From contig NZ_JAHBAG010000001.1 in assembly GCF_020510445.1 (NCBI RefSeq), positions 1,526,501 through 1,590,500 of the forward strand: DNA of 64,000 nucleotides. The letters are read 5' to 3'. Below, in pieces: positions 8,527 to 18,118 of this stretch (positions are counted from its first letter, which is position 1; each line of letters opens with the position of its first letter). The translations under genes were made by a program, and so were the position numbers. This stretch comes from Hydrogenophaga taeniospiralis (GTDB taxonomy: Bacteria > Pseudomonadota > Gammaproteobacteria > Burkholderiales > Burkholderiaceae_C). Below the pieces are notes generated by a model. It was not told the DNA's origin and searched no databases. It worked only from the letters and a program-made list of their open reading frames with translations.

Positions 8527-10089
8527 ATGCTTGCTCTGCCTGTCTTGTGGTTGCCCGCCCGCCTGAGCCGCTTCGCCGTGGGGCTGGCGATGTCGTTGGG
8601 GCTGGGGGGCTGTGCGGTGATGGACGGCGCCGGGCCACCGGTGTTGTTGCCCTCGGACCCTGCCACGCAGCAGTGCCTGCAATGGTTCGAGCGCCTGGAC
8701 GCGGTGACCGATGCCCACCATGTGCGCGACGGTGGCGCGGCGCGCATCGCGGGCTTCCCGTTTTTGCGCACCGACCGCCTGCTTGCCTCGTTTCGTGACG
8801 AAGCCACGCGCAGCGACGCGGCTTTCCAGGCCTGGGGCGCGCGCCTGCGGGCGCTGGACGCGCAGGCGCGGGCGTTCGAGCGCGCCCACCTGCCCGCCGC
8901 GGCGCTGGCCGAATTGGGCGTGCCGGACGTGGCCAGCGCCGGCGCGCGCGCGCAGCGTTGCGCCGACACGCTGTGGGCCGAGGTGGTGGCCCACCCGGCG
9001 CTCAGGAGCACCCTGGCGCAGCGCGCGCAGGTGCCCGACGACTACAGCGATTGGCGGCGGGCACTGGGGCTGTACCCGCTGACCCGGGGGCCGTTTTTTG
9101 CCGGCGTCGAGCGCTGGCAGCAGCGCTGGAGCGCTACCTTTGCTCACACACCCGCGCGAATCGATACCACTGCGGGCTGGCAGCGCCATGTGCCGGCCAC
9201 CGCATCGGGGTCGCCCGGTGGCGCCGAGCTTGCGGCCCTGCTCGGCGCCGTGCCCCGCGACGCGCTGGGCATCCCGACGCCCGACGCGGCCACCACGCAG
9301 CGCCTGCTGCAGGCCCATGCCCCGGTGCTGGTGATCCAGAACCGGGGCGCGCACGACCGGTTGGGCCGCCTGCACTGGGGCGAAGGCCCGGCGCCCCAGG
9401 TGGACGCCAGCCAGCCCGTGGTCTACCAGCGCCTGGCCCACACGCGGTTCGGCGAGCAGACCCTGCTGCAACTGGTCTACAGCGTGTGGTTTCCGCAGCG
9501 CCCGCCTGAGGGCGCGCTGGACCTGCTCGCCGGCGCCGTGGACGCGGTGGTGATGCGCCTGACCCTGGCACCGGACGGCCGCGTGTGGCTGTTCGACAGC
9601 ATTCACGCCTGCGGTTGTTACCACCTGTTCGTGCCCACGCCCGCGCTCGTGCCCCGGCCGGCGCCCGATGCGCGCAGCGAGTGGGCCTTCGTGCCCACCA
9701 CGCTGCCGGCGATGCGCGTGGGCGAACGGCTGCGGGTGGTGATCGAGTCGGGCAGCCACATGGTGGTGGGCGTCGCGCCCGAACCCGCGGCCAACGCAGC
9801 GGCCGATGGCACGGCCCCGGCCCAGACCTACACCTTGTCCGATGAAGATGGCCTGCGCAGCCTGCCCGGCGCCGACGGCCGGCGCCGCAGCGCGTTCTGG
9901 CCGCATGGCATCATGCCCGGCACCGAGCGCGGCGAACGCCTCCTGTTCTGGCCCATGGGTATCGAGAGTCCGGGTGCGATGCGACAATGGGGCCGCCAGC
10001 CGACGGCCTTTGTCGGACGGCGGCATTTTGACGATGCACGGCTGCTGCAAGAGCGGTTCCGGTTGCAACCGTCACTCGGCGCTCCCTGA
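8527..10089 (+). CDS. Putative outer-surface lipoprotein of unknown function
   Basis: 520 residues. I do not recognise the family. The N-terminus has a lipoprotein signal: arginine, hydrophobic GLAMSLGLGG, then Cys29 in a GLGG-Cys lipobox. The mature protein begins with an acidic/Asp-rich segment and contains repeated Trp and Tyr residues, a central YSVWFPQRPP motif, a LFDSIHACGCYHLF motif with two cysteines and two histidines, and a basic C-terminus (RRHFDDARLLQERF). The His/Cys cluster could bind metal, but that is a guess. It has no operon partner and is followed by a small hairpin. Confidence 0.75.
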   Translation: MLALPVLWLPARLSRFAVGLAMSLGLGGCAVMDGAGPPVLLPSDPATQQCLQWFERLDAVTDAHHVRDGGAARIAGFPFLRTDRLLASFRDEATRSDAAFQAWGARLRALDAQARAFERAHLPAAALAELGVPDVASAGARAQRCADTLWAEVVAHPALRSTLAQRAQVPDDYSDWRRALGLYPLTRGPFFAGVERWQQRWSATFAHTPARIDTTAGWQRHVPATASGSPGGAELAALLGAVPRDALGIPTPDAATTQRLLQAHAPVLVIQNRGAHDRLGRLHWGEGPAPQVDASQPVVYQRLAHTRFGEQTLLQLVYSVWFPQRPPEGALDLLAGAVDAVVMRLTLAPDGRVWLFDSIHACGCYHLFVPTPALVPRPAPDARSEWAFVPTTLPAMRVGERLRVVIESGSHMVVGVAPEPAANAAADGTAPAQTYTLSDEDGLRSLPGADGRRRSAFWPHGIMPGTERGERLLFWPMGIESPGAMRQWGRQPTAFVGRRHFDDARLLQERFRLQPSLGAP

Positions 10090-10090
10090 G

Positions 10091-10105
10091 GCCCGGTTCC
10101 CGGGC
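10091..10105 (+). terminator. Short hairpin after the lipoprotein gene
   Basis: GCCCGG and CCGGGC arms with a 3-nt loop, followed by GTTCTTTC. A weak intrinsic terminator candidate 2 nt past the stop codon. Confidence 0.4.
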
Positions 10106-10227
10106 GTTCTTTCAGGCGGCGAACTGTTTCAACCGTCGCACGCTGCTGCGACCCACTCGCCCGATGGCCGACGGGGTGTGTTACACCCGCCATCCGGAAC
10201 GTTGTCCCCATCCAGGAGAACCTGCCC

Positions 10228-11415
10228 ATGGTCACCGATTTTCCGTTTCTGTTGCAGTCCATGGCCTGGCCGCTGGTGCTGCTGATCGCCTGGTTTCTGG
10301 GGGAGCGGCTGCACGAAACCTGGCAGGTGCCGCGCGTGTCGAGCTACGTGGCGGTGGGCCTGCTGGGCAGCCTGATCAATCTGCCCGGCCTGACCGACGC
10401 CGTGCCCGGCCTGCCGTTCCTGGCCAACGTGGCGCTGTCGCTGGTGCTGTTCGAACTCGGCTATCGCATCAACCTGCGCTGGTTCCGCCACAACCCCTGG
10501 GTGATGGCGCTCGGCCTGGTGGAATCGGCCCTGACCTTCGCCGCGGTCTACCTGGCCAGCGGTTGGTTCGACATGGGCACCGACACCCGCCTCATCTTCG
10601 CCTCGCTGTCCATCTCGGCCTCGCCGGCGGGCATCGTGCGCGTGGCCAACGACCTGCGCAGCGCGGGCCAGGTGACCGAGCGTGTGCTGCACCTGTGCGC
10701 CATCAACTGCCTGGTGTCGGTGCTGGCCTTCAATCTGGTGGTGGGCTACTGGCACCTGAGCACCTCGGGCGACCTGGTGCTGGCGGCGTTCGGCAGCGTG
10801 CACGTGCTGGTCACCTCGGTGGCGGTGGGCGCGCTGCTCGGTGTGGCCGCTCCGTGGCTGCTGCGCGCCCAGCGCGTGCAGGCGCGCGACGTGACCGTGG
10901 TGTTCGCGCTGGCGGTGGTGCTGCTCACCACCATGGCCTATGGCCTGAAGCTCTCGCCCCTGCTGGCCGCGCTCACCTTCGGCATCGTGGCGCGCGAGCG
11001 CCGCGTGCACCTGACCAACGCGCAGCGCGGTTTCGGCACCGCCGGCGACCTGCTCACCGTGTTCCTGTTCGTCTACATCGCCTCGCTGCTGAACTGGGCC
11101 GATGTCGGGACCGGCATGCTGTTCGGGCTGGTGCTGATCGTGGTGCGCACCGCCACCAAGGTGGGCTGCAGCGTGGCGGCGGCGCGCCTGTCGGGCAGCA
11201 CGGAGCGCAAGGGCCTGCTCACGGGCCTGGCGCTCACCCCCATGTCGGCCTTCGCCATCCTGTTGCTCGAACAGAGCCGCCTCTACGGCTTCGAGCCCGC
11301 CGCGCACGTGCTCTCGTCCATGGCCGGGATGATGCTGGTGCTGGAACTGTTCGGCCCCGTGGTCACCCAGCGCGCGCTGCTGGCCGCCCACGAAACCCAC
11401 GTGACCAAAGAATAG
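10228..11415 (+). CDS. Cation/proton antiporter (CPA2-type, Na+/H+ exchanger domain)
   Basis: 395 residues and about 11-12 hydrophobic segments across the whole length. Features of the CPA2 exchangers are visible: an early amphipathic loop ([22 protein letters not shown]), a helix with [13 protein letters not shown], and the discontinuous helix region [14 protein letters not shown] where ion-binding residues normally lie. There is no C-terminal TrkA-N/RCK domain, so it is the short form. It is preceded by AGGAGA and followed after 10 nt by the ybdK-type gene, so the two are likely cotranscribed. The transported ion is unknown. Confidence 0.8.
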   Translation: MVTDFPFLLQSMAWPLVLLIAWFLGERLHETWQVPRVSSYVAVGLLGSLINLPGLTDAVPGLPFLANVALSLVLFELGYRINLRWFRHNPWVMALGLVESALTFAAVYLASGWFDMGTDTRLIFASLSISASPAGIVRVANDLRSAGQVTERVLHLCAINCLVSVLAFNLVVGYWHLSTSGDLVLAAFGSVHVLVTSVAVGALLGVAAPWLLRAQRVQARDVTVVFALAVVLLTTMAYGLKLSPLLAALTFGIVARERRVHLTNAQRGFGTAGDLLTVFLFVYIASLLNWADVGTGMLFGLVLIVVRTATKVGCSVAAARLSGSTERKGLLTGLALTPMSAFAILLLEQSRLYGFEPAAHVLSSMAGMMLVLELFGPVVTQRALLAAHETHVTKE

Positions 11416-11425
11416 GAGTTCTCTC

Positions 11426-12556
11426 ATGCCATTGGAAACTTTCAAGGCCTCCGACTCGCTGACCATGGGTGTGGAGCTGGAACTGCAGCTCGTCAACACC
11501 TACGACATGGACCTCTCCAGCAGCGCCAACGACCTACTCGAACTGCTGCGCCGCAAGCCCTTCCCCGGCGTGGTCACGCCCGAGATGACGCAGAGCATGA
11601 TCGAGATCGCCACCGACGTGCAGCGCGAACACGGCCCGCTGCTGGCGCAGTTGCAGCAGATCCGCGACACGCTGGTGCACGCCGGCGACCGGCTCAACAT
11701 CGAGATCGCCGGCGGCGGCACGCACCCCTTCCAGCGCTGGTTCGAGCAGCGCATTTTTTCCAAGCCCCGCTTCCAGCAGCTCTCGGGCCTGTACGGCTAC
11801 CTCGCCAAGCAGTTCACCGTGTTTGGCCAACACGTGCACATCGGCTGCGCGTCGCCCGACGAGGCGCTGTTCCTGCTGCATTCGCTCAACCGCTACGTGC
11901 CGCACTTCATCGCGCTGTCGGCCTCGTCGCCGTTCTCGCAGGGGGTGGACACGCTGTTCGATTCGGCGCGCCTGAACTCGGTGTTCGCCTTCCCTTTGAG
12001 TGGCCGCGCCCCGTTCACGCTGAGCTGGGACGAGTTCGCCAACGTGTACTTCACCAAGATGGAGAGCACCGGCGTGGTCAAGTCCATGAAGGACTTCTAT
12101 TGGGACATCCGGCCCAAGCCCGAGTACGGCACCATCGAGCTGCGCGTGTGCGACACGCCGCTCACCGTGGAGCGCGCCGCCGGTCTGGCCTGCTACCTGC
12201 AGGCGCTGTGCCGCCATCTGCTGGAGCGCAGCGAGCCGCCGCCCGAAGAAGACGACTACCTCGTCTACACCTACAACCGCTTCCAGGCCTGCCGCTTCGG
12301 GCTGGACGGCATGATGGTCAACCCCAAGACGCGCGAGCAGATCAGCATCCGAGAGGACATCCTGGCCACGCTGCGCCACCTGGGGCCGCATGCCGATGCG
12401 CTGAACTCGCAGGCCGCGCTCGACGAGATCGAACGCACCGCCGCGCGCGACGGCAACCACGCCATCTACCTGCGCAAGCAGTACGCCGAGAGCGGCAGCG
12501 TGCAGGGCGTGGTGCGCGCCAGCGTGGACGCGCTGCGCTTCGGACCGAAGGCCTGA
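11426..12556 (+). CDS. ybdK: YbdK-type carboxylate-amine ligase (glutamate-cysteine ligase family 2)
   Basis: 376 residues, the usual YbdK size. The N-terminal [11 protein letters not shown] strand, the GGGTHPF motif, [13 protein letters not shown] and the [14 protein letters not shown] motif are the metal- and ATP-binding elements of the GCS2 fold. E. coli YbdK has weak glutamate-cysteine ligase activity; the physiological substrate in this family is unsettled. Translation probably follows the antiporter directly, with AGGAG 7 nt before the ATG. Confidence 0.88.
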   Translation: MPLETFKASDSLTMGVELELQLVNTYDMDLSSSANDLLELLRRKPFPGVVTPEMTQSMIEIATDVQREHGPLLAQLQQIRDTLVHAGDRLNIEIAGGGTHPFQRWFEQRIFSKPRFQQLSGLYGYLAKQFTVFGQHVHIGCASPDEALFLLHSLNRYVPHFIALSASSPFSQGVDTLFDSARLNSVFAFPLSGRAPFTLSWDEFANVYFTKMESTGVVKSMKDFYWDIRPKPEYGTIELRVCDTPLTVERAAGLACYLQALCRHLLERSEPPPEEDDYLVYTYNRFQACRFGLDGMMVNPKTREQISIREDILATLRHLGPHADALNSQAALDEIERTAARDGNHAIYLRKQYAESGSVQGVVRASVDALRFGPKA

Positions 12557-12700
12557 GCGGCTGAGGGTTTTGAGGCCGGGTGGCGGTTGCCCGGCTGAGA
12601 ACTGGGGGGTGAAACCAGGCCAGTTCCGGGCTTGTCAGGCAACTTCCTACAGCCCGAATGGCGGTGCGCCGACTTAACCAATTGATACAGGCTGAATACA

Positions 12701-12719
12701 GTTTGTCACACCGACAAAC
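12701..12719. promoter_or_regulatory. Perfect inverted repeat upstream of a small gene
   Basis: GTTTGTC and GACAAAC arms separated by 5 nt, 38 bp before the start at 12758, in a locally AT-richer stretch. It may be an operator. Confidence 0.4.
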
Positions 12720-12757
12720 GTTTCATCACCAACCCCTTTTCAGCCCAGGACACCGCC

Positions 12758-13012
12758 ATGAACTCCATCCACCGCCGCCTCAATCCCTTTGTCCTCATGC
12801 TCGATCCGGAAGCCGTGATCACCGCCATGGAGAGCAGCATGAACCTGCGCGGCCTGCGCCAGCGCGTCTGCCGCCCGCTGGACAAACCACTGATTCCCAA
12901 GACCCACGGCCAGACGTTCGAGTACGACAGCGTGATCGACACCGAGGATTTCATGGACAGCGGCATCGACAGCTACGTCGAAGCCCAGCCTGCGCTGCAG
13001 GCGGTGCATTGA
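12758..13012 (+). CDS. Small conserved-looking hypothetical protein, 84 aa
   Basis: 84 residues, no signal peptide or membrane segment. The N-terminal half is basic and helical (NLRGLRQRVCRPLDKP); the C-terminal third is acidic (YDSVIDTEDFMDSGID). I do not recognise a family. Coding status is supported by the preserved codon-position GC bias, by its own upstream AT-rich promoter-like region with an inverted repeat, and by the dispersed repeat beginning only after its stop codon. It might be a small regulator or adaptor; nothing in the sequence proves this. Confidence 0.65.
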   Translation: MNSIHRRLNPFVLMLDPEAVITAMESSMNLRGLRQRVCRPLDKPLIPKTHGQTFEYDSVIDTEDFMDSGIDSYVEAQPALQAVH

Positions 13013-13015
13013 CCC

Positions 13016-13095
13016 ACCCCCGCCGCGCTGCGCGCGACCCCCTCAAGGGGGCAACGCGAGCGGCCTGGCAAAGCCAGTTCCGCCGCGTTCTTGGT
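13016..13095. repeat. Dispersed GC-rich hairpin repeat, copy 2 (reverse orientation)
   Basis: Starts 4 nt after the small gene's stop. It has the terminal C-run, the CCCCCTCAAGGGGG stem and the CTGGCAAAGCCAG hairpin in the reverse order of copy 1. Confidence 0.6.
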
Positions 13096-13159
13096 TGGGA
13101 CACGTGCTCCGGAGAGGGGCGTCAGCCCAGGACATCCTGAGCCGGCTTGTATGGTTGAG

Positions 13160-13290
13160 GTGTTGCCCCTTGAGCCGGTTCCGCCGCGTTCTGAGGGGGA
13201 GCCCGCCCAGAACACCGCGGAACCGGCTTCGCCGGGCCGCAGGTGTTGCCCCTTGAGGGGGTGACGGGCGAAGCCCGGCGCGGGGGTGGG
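13160..13290. repeat. Two facing partial copies of the dispersed repeat
   Basis: A truncated reverse copy (13160-13200) faces a full forward copy (13215-13288) with the GGAACCGGCTTCGCCGGGCC core. The stretch 13013-13291 holds only these repeats and lies between a + strand gene end and a - strand gene end. Confidence 0.6.
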
Positions 13291-13291
13291 C

Positions 13292-14230
13292 CTATTTCGC
13301 GAACCGTTTTCGCGTGAGCGCCAGCGCCAGCCAGAAGGCGGCCACGGTGTAGACCAGCAGCACGGCGGCGTGCAGCCAGGCTTGTTCGGGCCATTGGTCC
13401 ATGAACAGGGGGCGCACCAGCTCCACCGCGTTGGTCAGCGGCAGCCAGTCGGAAATGGCGCGCACCACCCCGGGCAGTTGCTCCCTCGGGAAGAACACCC
13501 CGGAGAGAAACATCATCGGGGTCAGGAACAGGGTGAAGTAGTAGGTGAAGAAGTCGTAGCCTTGGGCCAGGGCGTTGAACACCAGGGCGATGCACGAAAA
13601 CGTGATGCCCACACCCAGCAGCACCGGCCAGGCCAGCAGCAGTTTCGGCGAATGGCTGATGCCCAGGCCCAGCATGACGACCATGATGGCCGTGACCGAA
13701 AACAGCGCCTTGAAACCGGCCCACAACATCTCGGCCAGCACCACGTCGTCCAGGCTCACCGGCGCGTTCATGATGCCGTCCCAGGTCTTTTGCACGTGCA
13801 TGCGCGAGAACGCCGAATACAGCGCCTCGAAGCTGGCCGCGTTCATCGCGCTCATGCAGATGCTGCCGCTGGCCAGGAACAGGATGTAGGGCACCGCCGT
13901 GTCGCCCCGCGGCGTGCTGATGGTCACCTGGCCCACCAGCGCGCCCATGCCGTAGCCGAACGCCACCAGCCACATCAGCGGCTCGGCGATGTTGCCCACC
14001 AGGCTCGGAATCGCGAGCTTCTTCCAGACCAGCAGGTTGCGCAGAAACACCGGCCACCAGCGGCCCGAAAGCCTGGGGACGGCAAAGTGAGCACCCCCCG
14101 CCGCGCTGCGCGCGACCCCCCTGGAGGGGGGCGCACCCTGCGGCCCGGCCAAGCCGGTTCCGTGGGTGCTCTGGGTTCGCTCCTCTCGTCCTCCTGCAGG
14201 TGTTTTGGGGTTGTTTTTCATGTCATCCAT
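13292..14230 (-). CDS. ABC-2 type transporter permease (NodJ-like) with a repeat-derived N-terminal insert
   Basis: 312 residues. From residue about 55 onward it is a typical NodJ/ABC-2 permease: [23 protein letters not shown], then six hydrophobic segments and the conserved [19 protein letters not shown] loop. It pairs with the ATPase just upstream; the stop and start overlap (ATGGATGA), indicating coupled translation. Residues about 22-46 are an in-frame translation of the dispersed GC-rich repeat at 14094-14166, which is not part of the family. The alternative is a downstream GTG start that skips the repeat. NodIJ-type systems export small molecules such as lipo-oligosaccharides; the substrate here is unknown. 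Confidence 0.85.
   Translation of the reverse strand: MDDMKNNPKTPAGGREERTQSTHGTGLAGPQGAPPSRGVARSAAGGAHFAVPRLSGRWWPVFLRNLLVWKKLAIPSLVGNIAEPLMWLVAFGYGMGALVGQVTISTPRGDTAVPYILFLASGSICMSAMNAASFEALYSAFSRMHVQKTWDGIMNAPVSLDDVVLAEMLWAGFKALFSVTAIMVVMLGLGISHSPKLLLAWPVLLGVGITFSCIALVFNALAQGYDFFTYYFTLFLTPMMFLSGVFFPREQLPGVVRAISDWLPLTNAVELVRPLFMDQWPEQAWLHAAVLLVYTVAAFWLALALTRKRFAK
14094..14166. repeat. Dispersed repeat copy lying inside a coding sequence
   Basis: It has a C-run, the CGCCGCGCTGCGCGCG element, a CCCCCCTGGAGGGGGG stem and the GGCCAAGCC hairpin. It lies within the permease reading frame, near its 5' end, and keeps the frame open. Confidence 0.65.
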
Positions 14231-15158
14231 CTTCTCGGATCTGGCGCCCCGTCAGCTTCAAGAACAGATCTTCCAGATTCGCCGGCCGGTGCAAGGTGCG
14301 CAGCTGGTGGTGTTGGCCCAGCGCGGCCAGCAGCGGCAGGGCCTGCGCGGTGTAGAAAAACACCGTCTCGCCGCTCACTTCCACGCGCGCGGCCAGCGCC
14401 CGCAAGGCAGCGTGCTCCTCGGCCTGGGCCAGCGCCAGCGCGCCGTTGCCGTAGACCTCCACCACGTCGGGCTCCAGGTGCTGCGCGATCAGTTCGCGCG
14501 GGCGGCCCTCGGCGATCTTGCGGCCGTGGTCCAGCACCAGCAGGCGCGAGCACAGGCGCTCGGCCTCGTCCATGAAGTGCGTGGTCAGCAGGATGCTCTT
14601 GCCCTGTTGCAGCAGCTGCTGCAGGCGCTCCCACATCAGGTGGCGCGCCTGGGGGTCCAGCCCGGTGGTGGGTTCGTCGAGCATCAGCAACTGCGGGTCG
14701 TTCACCAGGGCGCGCGCCAGCGACAGGCGCCGCTTCATGCCGCCCGAGAGTTCACCGGGTTTGGCGTCGGCCTTGTGCGAGAGGGCAGCGAACTCCAGCA
14801 GCTGCGGAATGCGGGGGCGGATCTGCGCGGCGCTCATGCCGAAGTAGCGGCCATAGACGAGCAGGTTCTCGGCGCAATTGAAGTCCGGGTCCAGCGTGTC
14901 GATCTGGCTCACCACGCCCAGCTGCGCCTTGATGGCCAGGGCGTCGCGCGGCATGTCCAGGCCGAAGGCGGTGATGCTGCCCGCATCCGGGGCGGTCAGG
15001 CCCAGGCACATGCGGATGGTGGTGGTCTTGCCCGCGCCGTTGGGTCCGATCACGCCCAGGCATTCGCCCGGCGCGATGCGGAACGACAGGTCGTCCACCA
15101 CGGTGTTCTCGCCATAGCGCTTGGCGAGGTGCTGGCATTCGAAGAGGGGTGTGTTCAC
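14223..15158 (-). CDS. ABC transporter ATP-binding protein (NodI-like)
   Basis: About 311 residues from the chosen GTG start. Walker [12 protein letters not shown]-loop region [12 protein letters not shown], signature [15 protein letters not shown], Walker [13 protein letters not shown] and the switch histidine in [11 protein letters not shown] are all intact. The [11 protein letters not shown]-loop and the long C-terminal extension match the NodI group. I chose the GTG at 15158 because GAAGG lies 7 nt upstream and the family begins near this point; an ATG at 15224 would add 22 residues but has no Shine-Dalgarno. It forms a two-gene export unit with the following permease. Confidence 0.88.
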   Translation of the reverse strand: MNTPLFECQHLAKRYGENTVVDDLSFRIAPGECLGVIGPNGAGKTTTIRMCLGLTAPDAGSITAFGLDMPRDALAIKAQLGVVSQIDTLDPDFNCAENLLVYGRYFGMSAAQIRPRIPQLLEFAALSHKADAKPGELSGGMKRRLSLARALVNDPQLLMLDEPTTGLDPQARHLMWERLQQLLQQGKSILLTTHFMDEAERLCSRLLVLDHGRKIAEGRPRELIAQHLEPDVVEVYGNGALALAQAEEHAALRALAARVEVSGETVFFYTAQALPLLAALGQHHQLRTLHRPANLEDLFLKLTGRQIREDG

Positions 15159-15253
15159 GGAAGTACCTTCGCCCTGCGGGCTGCGGTGCGCACTGGCCGG
15201 GGAACGGCCCAGCGCTGTGCTCATGGATTGGCATTGTGCCCGCTTGCCCCCAC

Positions 15254-15259
15254 CTACAA
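15254..15259 (+). promoter_or_regulatory. -10-like hexamer upstream of psd
   Basis: TACAAT, 53 bp before the psd GTG. A plausible psd promoter in the 154-bp divergent gap. No strong -35 is seen. Confidence 0.35.
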
Positions 15260-15311
15260 TGTCGGCCAGCCTGACCAGCGGTCACCCAGCAGCCCACGCG
15301 AGCCACCAGAC

Positions 15312-16175
15312 GTGTCCTTATCCCCAGCCGTTGTTCTGCAATACCTGTTGCCCAAGCGGGCGATCACCGAGTTCGCCGGCTGGTGCGCCGGTTCCCGCGC
15401 CACCTGGTGGACCCACAACGTGATCCCCTGGTTCATCCGCCGCTACGGGGTCAACATGGACGAGGCCGCCAACCCCGATCCGCGCAGCTACGAGACCTTC
15501 AACGCCTTCTTTACCCGCGCGCTCAGGCCCGGCGCGCGGCCGCTGGCGCGCTCGGCCTTCGTCTGCCCGGTGGACGGCGCGATCAGCCAGCACGGCGCCA
15601 TCGAACGCGACCAGATCTTCCAGGCCAAGGGCCACCACTACAGCACGCGCGCCCTGGTGGGCGGCGACGTCGCACTGGCCGCGCAGTTCGACGACGGCGC
15701 TTTCGCGACCATCTACCTCAGCCCCAAGGACTACCACCGCATCCACATGCCCAGCGCCGCGCGCCTGCGCCGCATGATCCACGTGCCGGGCGAGCTGTTC
15801 TCGGTCAACCCGACCACGGCGCGCGGTGTGCCCGGTCTGTTCGCGCGCAACGAGCGCGTGGTCTGCGTGTTCGACGTGCCGCACGGCGACAGCGGTGAGA
15901 CGCGCCCCTTCGTGCAGGTGCTGGTGGGTGCCACCATCGTCGGCAGCATGGCCACCGCGTGGCACGGCGTGGTGAACCCGCCGCGCCCGGGCCAGGTGCG
16001 CGAGTGGCGCTACGACGACCAGCCGGTCGTGCTGCGCCAGGGCGAAGAAATGGGCCGCTTTCTGCTCGGCTCCACCGTGGTGCTGCTCTGGCCCAAGGAC
16101 ACCATTCACTTCAACCCGCAGTGGCTGGCCGGGCAGGGCGTTCGCATGGGCGAGGCCATGGGCGAAGCCGTGTGA
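15312..16175 (+). CDS. psd: Phosphatidylserine decarboxylase proenzyme
   Basis: 287 residues from a GTG start. Psd makes phosphatidylethanolamine from phosphatidylserine at the inner membrane. The pyruvoyl-forming cleavage motif LGST lies near the C-terminus (MGRFLLGSTVVLLW); cleavage before the serine would give the alpha and beta chains. The conserved YLSPKDYHRIHMP histidine motif and the CPVDGAIS Asp are present, completing the self-processing triad. The ATG codons further upstream fall in non-conserved sequence, so the GTG that opens LSPAVVLQYLLPKR is preferred. Confidence 0.93.
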   Translation: MSLSPAVVLQYLLPKRAITEFAGWCAGSRATWWTHNVIPWFIRRYGVNMDEAANPDPRSYETFNAFFTRALRPGARPLARSAFVCPVDGAISQHGAIERDQIFQAKGHHYSTRALVGGDVALAAQFDDGAFATIYLSPKDYHRIHMPSAARLRRMIHVPGELFSVNPTTARGVPGLFARNERVVCVFDVPHGDSGETRPFVQVLVGATIVGSMATAWHGVVNPPRPGQVREWRYDDQPVVLRQGEEMGRFLLGSTVVLLWPKDTIHFNPQWLAGQGVRMGEAMGEAV

Positions 16176-16232
16176 ACGAGCGCCGCGCCCGCCCCTGAAC
16201 CCCTTGAACCGACCACCCCTCCAGGACACACC

Positions 16233-17435
16233 ATGACCACCCTCGGCACCCCCCTGTCTCCCTCGGCCACCAAAGTGATGCTGCTCGGCTCCGGCGAGCT
16301 CGGCAAGGAGGTGCTGATCGCGCTGCAGCGCCTGGGCGTGGAAACCATCGCGGTGGACCGTTACGACAACGCGCCGGGCCAGCAGGTGGCGCACCACGCC
16401 CGCACCATCACCATGAGCGACCCGGCGCAGCTCAAGGCGCTGATCGAGGCCGAACGCCCGCACCTGGTGGTGCCCGAGATCGAAGCCATTGCCACGCCCA
16501 TGCTGGAGCAGCTGGAGGCCGCGGGTGTGGTGCGCGTGATTCCCACCGCGCGCGCCGCGCGCCTGACCATGGACCGTGAAGGCATCCGCCGCCTGGCCGC
16601 CGAGACCCTGGGCCTGCCGACCAGCCCGTATCAGTTCTGCGACTCGCTCGACGAGCTGCAGGCCGCCATCGACGCCGGTATCGGCTATCCCTGCATCGTC
16701 AAGCCGGTGATGAGCAGCTCGGGCAAGGGCCAGAGCAAGATCGACGGTCCGGCCGATGTGCAGAAGGCCTGGGACTACGCGATGGCCGGTGGCCGGGTTG
16801 GCCCGGGCCGCGTGATCGTGGAAGGCTTCATCGCCTTCGACTACGAGATCACCCAGCTCACCGTGCGCGCGCTGAATGCCCAGGGCCAGGTGCAGACCCA
16901 TTTCTGCGACCCGATCGGCCATGTGCAGGTGAGCGGCGACTACGTGGAGAGCTGGCAGCCGCACCCGATGACGCCCGCCGCGCTGGCCGAGTCGCGCCGC
17001 ATCGCGAAGACCGTGACCGACAACCTCGGTGGCCAGGGCCTGTTCGGCGTGGAACTGTTCGTCAAGGGCGACCAGGTCTGGTTCAGCGAAGTCAGCCCGC
17101 GCCCGCACGACACCGGCATGGTGACCATGATCACGCAGTGGCAGAACGAGTTCGAACTGCACGCCCGCGCCATCCTGGGCCTGCCGGTGGACACCACGCT
17201 CAAGAGCCCGGGCGCCAGCGCCGTGATCTACGGCGGCGTGGAAGCCCAGGGCATCGTGTTCGACGGCGTGGACGAGGCCCTGCGCGTGCCCCACAGCGAA
17301 ATCCGCCTGTTCGGCAAACCCGAGAGCTTCGTGAAGCGCCGCATGGGCGTGGCGCTGGTGTTTGATGCCGACGTGGAAGTGGCCCGCACGCAGGCCAAGC
17401 TGGCCGCGTCCAGGGTCAAGCCCCGGGTGGCTTGA
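16233..17435 (+). CDS. purT: Formate-dependent phosphoribosylglycinamide formyltransferase PurT
   Basis: 400 residues, ATP-grasp superfamily. PurT adds formate to GAR in de novo purine synthesis, independent of folate. Visible family elements are the nucleotide-binding start [20 protein letters not shown], the PEIEAIAT motif, the phosphate-binding loop [10 protein letters not shown], and the metal-binding strand [16 protein letters not shown] Shine-Dalgarno-like AGGACAC precedes the ATG. Its last 20 bp overlap the convergent DUF2238 gene. Confidence 0.95.
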   Translation: MTTLGTPLSPSATKVMLLGSGELGKEVLIALQRLGVETIAVDRYDNAPGQQVAHHARTITMSDPAQLKALIEAERPHLVVPEIEAIATPMLEQLEAAGVVRVIPTARAARLTMDREGIRRLAAETLGLPTSPYQFCDSLDELQAAIDAGIGYPCIVKPVMSSSGKGQSKIDGPADVQKAWDYAMAGGRVGPGRVIVEGFIAFDYEITQLTVRALNAQGQVQTHFCDPIGHVQVSGDYVESWQPHPMTPAALAESRRIAKTVTDNLGGQGLFGVELFVKGDQVWFSEVSPRPHDTGMVTMITQWQNEFELHARAILGLPVDTTLKSPGASAVIYGGVEAQGIVFDGVDEALRVPHSEIRLFGKPESFVKRRMGVALVFDADVEVARTQAKLAASRVKPRVA

Positions 17436-18060
17436 GCGCCAGGCGCGCGAGCTGCGCGTCGTGCCAGCGCGCCAGCAGCCACTGCGCCGCCATGGCGCCG
17501 ATGAAGGCCAGCGCCATGTCTTTCTGCGTGTCCCAGGGGTCGCCCTGCGTGCCCAGGAAGGCCTCGGCGCCCGCGCCGATCGCGACGGCCGCGCCCCATT
17601 CGATGAGTTCGTAGAGCGCGCTGATGGCGCCACAGACCGCCACCACCAGGGTGAACAGCCAGACGCCCGGGCGCAGCGGGGTGTGGCGCAGCAACAGCTC
17701 GCGCGCCACCATGGCGGGCACGAAACCCTGGGCCAGGTGGCCGACGCCGTCGTAGGGGTTGCGCGCCAGGCCCATCAGCTCCTGCATCCAGAAGCCCAGC
17801 GGCACCTGGGCATAGGTGTAGTGGCCGCCCAGCATCAGGACCAGGGCGTGCACGAAGATCAGTGCGTAGACCAGCGGCGTGAGGGGAAAGCGCCGCCAGC
17901 TGAGCCAGAGCAGGGGCAGGGCGATGAACACCGGCGCCACCTCCATGGCCCAGGTGTCCAGCTCCAGCGGCCGGACGCCCGAGAGGGCCAGCAAGGCCAG
18001 CAGGGCCACGGAATAGACGGCCAGGCCGCGCGCGCTCAGGGATGGGGATGTGGTCGGCAT
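17416..18060 (-). CDS. DUF2238 (YjdF-like) integral membrane protein
   Basis: 214 residues with about six membrane segments. The conserved loop [23 protein letters not shown] and the C-terminal acidic motif [12 protein letters not shown] followed by [20 protein letters not shown] are characteristic of DUF2238 proteins, whose function is unknown. The GDPWDTQKD segment could hold a metal or lipid-head binding site, by inference only. The 3' end overlaps purT by 20 bp on the opposite strand. Confidence 0.85.
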   Translation of the reverse strand: MPTTSPSLSARGLAVYSVALLALLALSGVRPLELDTWAMEVAPVFIALPLLWLSWRRFPLTPLVYALIFVHALVLMLGGHYTYAQVPLGFWMQELMGLARNPYDGVGHLAQGFVPAMVARELLLRHTPLRPGVWLFTLVVAVCGAISALYELIEWGAAVAIGAGAEAFLGTQGDPWDTQKDMALAFIGAMAAQWLLARWHDAQLARLALKPPGA

Positions 18061-18066
18061 GCGCGC

Positions 18067-18072
18067 ATGTTA
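18067..18072 (-). promoter_or_regulatory. -10-like hexamer abutting a start codon
   Basis: On the minus strand TAACAT is followed by 6 nt and the ATG at 18060, predicting a leaderless mRNA. Confidence 0.4.
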
Positions 18073-18118
18073 GCGGGGCAAAGGCCCTCGTCGTCGGCCT
18101 GGCCGGTGCATCCCGGCC

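Noticed and set aside
13575..16175. Longer start for psd reaching back over the ABC ATPase gene
   Set aside because: The upstream part is antisense to the NodI-like gene. Similarity to Psd begins at the GTG at 15312.
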